Shown here: positions 63,047-64,000 of the stretch, piece after piece
Layout: the number at the start of each line of letters is the position of its first letter
Position numbering within the stretch: the stretch's first letter is position 1
Assembly: GCA_003635265.1 (NCBI GenBank)
Contig: PYIZ01000046.1
Location: 1 to 64,000, forward strand
Reading direction: 5' to 3'
Length of the DNA stretch: 64,000 nucleotides
From: Candidatus Poribacteria bacterium
GTDB taxonomy: Bacteria; Poribacteria; WGA-4E; PCPOR2b
The notes under the pieces: generated by a model
Databases searched by the model: none
What the model was told of the DNA's origin: nothing
What the model saw: only the letters and a program-made list of their open reading frames with translations
Position numbers and translations under genes: made by a program

Positions 63047-64000
63047 ATGATCCGGACATTGATTCGCAAAGAGATGCTCGACCAGATTTTGAGCATCCGT
63101 TTTTCGATTTCACTCATTTTGGCGTGTGTGTTTCTTGTGCCTGCAACCTATATACTGGCAGAGGATCACGGCTGGTTGGATAAGGAGAGGGGACCTTTCA
63201 TGAAAGAAGGGTTTTATCCACGCAAGAGTTGGTACTACCTCAACCGACGCGTGCCGAGCATGGGGGTCTTGGCGACAGGTTTGGATCAAGAATTGTCGTT
63301 GAGTTGTCAAAATGAAGGTCTGGGTGCCGGACCACTCTTCCATAATCTGACCTTTGTTCATAATCCAAATCGCTATTTTTTTTCTTCGCTAGATTTTGTG
63401 TTCTTTATCAACATCGTCGGTAGTCTCATGGCGTTTGCTTTCACATACGACGCCATCTCCGGGGAAAGACAGCGGGGAACCTTGCGGTTGACGATGACTC
63501 AGCCGATAGCTCGTCCCTTATTTCTACTGTCTAAGTTTTTGGGCAGCTATATCAGCTTCGCTATTTCCATTGCGCCCGCATTGATGGGTGTGATTCTCGT
63601 CCTTATTCTCCATCCCGATGTGGAATTGCGTGCGTCAGAGTGGGAAGCGACCGGTTTTCTCCTATTACTAGCTATGCTCTATCTCGCCGGGTTCTTTATG
63701 CTGGGACTGTTTGTCTCCTGCGTGACGAGAACGCCGAAAACCACGCTCACCGCGCTGTTGACACTCTGGACGATATTGGTTTTGGTGATTCCCAACTTCA
63801 GTCCCTTTCTCGCCTCTAAGCTGCGCCCCATACGATCACTGCACGAAGTCGAAGCCGAAATTGCAGCGATGCGGCGAGATTATCGCGAGCCCACCCGACA
63901 GAAAGCCGATGATTTCATCCAACGGCATCGTGGCAATCAAGAAACGATGAACGAAGCGGAGCAAGAGACGGTTCGCGAGATGTGGGACGAGTACGGCCGC
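63047..64000 (+). CDS. ABC-2 type permease, fourth of four paralogues (cut by the window edge)
   Basis: The frame is open for 318 codons to the right edge; no stop codon is seen, so the gene continues. It starts MIRTLIRKEMLDQI, with GGAAGGAG upstream. Core: TYDAISGERQRGTLRLTMTQ; the first loop has RRVPSMGVLATGLDQEL. The second loop begins with a charged helical segment (EIAAMRRDYREPTRQKADDF). An ATPase gene may follow beyond 64000. Confidence 0.88.
   Translation, partial: MIRTLIRKEMLDQILSIRFSISLILACVFLVPATYILAEDHGWLDKERGPFMKEGFYPRKSWYYLNRRVPSMGVLATGLDQELSLSCQNEGLGAGPLFHNLTFVHNPNRYFFSSLDFVFFINIVGSLMAFAFTYDAISGERQRGTLRLTMTQPIARPLFLLSKFLGSYISFAISIAPALMGVILVLILHPDVELRASEWEATGFLLLLAMLYLAGFFMLGLFVSCVTRTPKTTLTALLTLWTILVLVIPNFSPFLASKLRPIRSLHEVEAEIAAMRRDYREPTRQKADDFIQRHRGNQETMNEAEQETVREMWDEYGR

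Overview
The window reads as chromosomal DNA from an uncultured, Gram-negative bacterium. Outer-membrane biology is explicit: an LptF/LptG permease pair, a TolC-type lipoprotein with an RND pump, an RseP protease, a porin and a second beta-barrel-like protein. The partial 16S rRNA gene at the left edge has the GGCGTGGATTAGGCATGCAAGTCG stretch seen in Planctomycetes-type and Poribacteria-type 16S, and it mismatches the usual universal primers. With the abundance of Gfo/Idh oxidoreductases, family-5 ABC transport, TIM-barrel isomerases, SDRs and ECF sigma modules, a Poribacteria-like or other PVC-related lineage is my best guess. This is inferred, not proven.

Layout. 1-1079: 5' part of 16S rRNA on the minus strand, with a boxA element and a perfect-consensus promoter. 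1135-5288: a molybdenum hydroxylase operon (FAD, 2Fe-2S and molybdopterin subunits plus a MoaD-like protein), also minus. 5381-8450: lptF, lptG and an ICMT-like methyltransferase, minus. 8634-12138: plus-strand membrane protein, BatA-type VWA protein and a PD-(D/E)xK nuclease-like protein. 12257-22683: a catabolic and uptake block with two Gfo/Idh enzymes, a phosphonoacetaldehyde hydrolase and a complete family-5 ABC importer. 22747-32005: beta-barrel protein (minus), sialidase-like protein, two SDRs, a C45 acyltransferase/peptidase-like protein, class III aminotransferase, an MNT-HEPN fusion, ispG and an enoyl-CoA hydratase. 32102-37967: an unrecognised protein, a stand-alone GAF protein, a tandem pair of small membrane proteins, two TIM-barrel isomerases and a porin.

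37994-55615 is one long minus-strand block: a heavy-metal CusCBA/CzcCBA-type pump with a small secreted partner, priA, family-4 uracil-DNA glycosylase, bifunctional phosphoglucose/phosphomannose isomerase, then rseP, dxr, cdsA, frr, tsf and rpsB. The last group is the widespread rpsB-to-rseP housekeeping cluster, but pyrH and uppS are missing from their usual places. 55733-64000 runs rightward: an ECF sigma factor with a small partner of unknown function, a strong terminator, then a second ECF sigma factor, an overlapping winged-helix regulator, and four paralogous ABC-2 type permeases. The fourth runs off the right edge. No ABC ATPase for these permeases is visible, and this is the most system-like unexplained arrangement in the window.

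Many intergenic gaps carry three families of short dispersed repeats: ATGAACYA tandem units, CGTTTYACG/CGTGAAACG units and CCCGATNNATCGGG palindromes. No tRNA, CRISPR array or insertion sequence was recognised.
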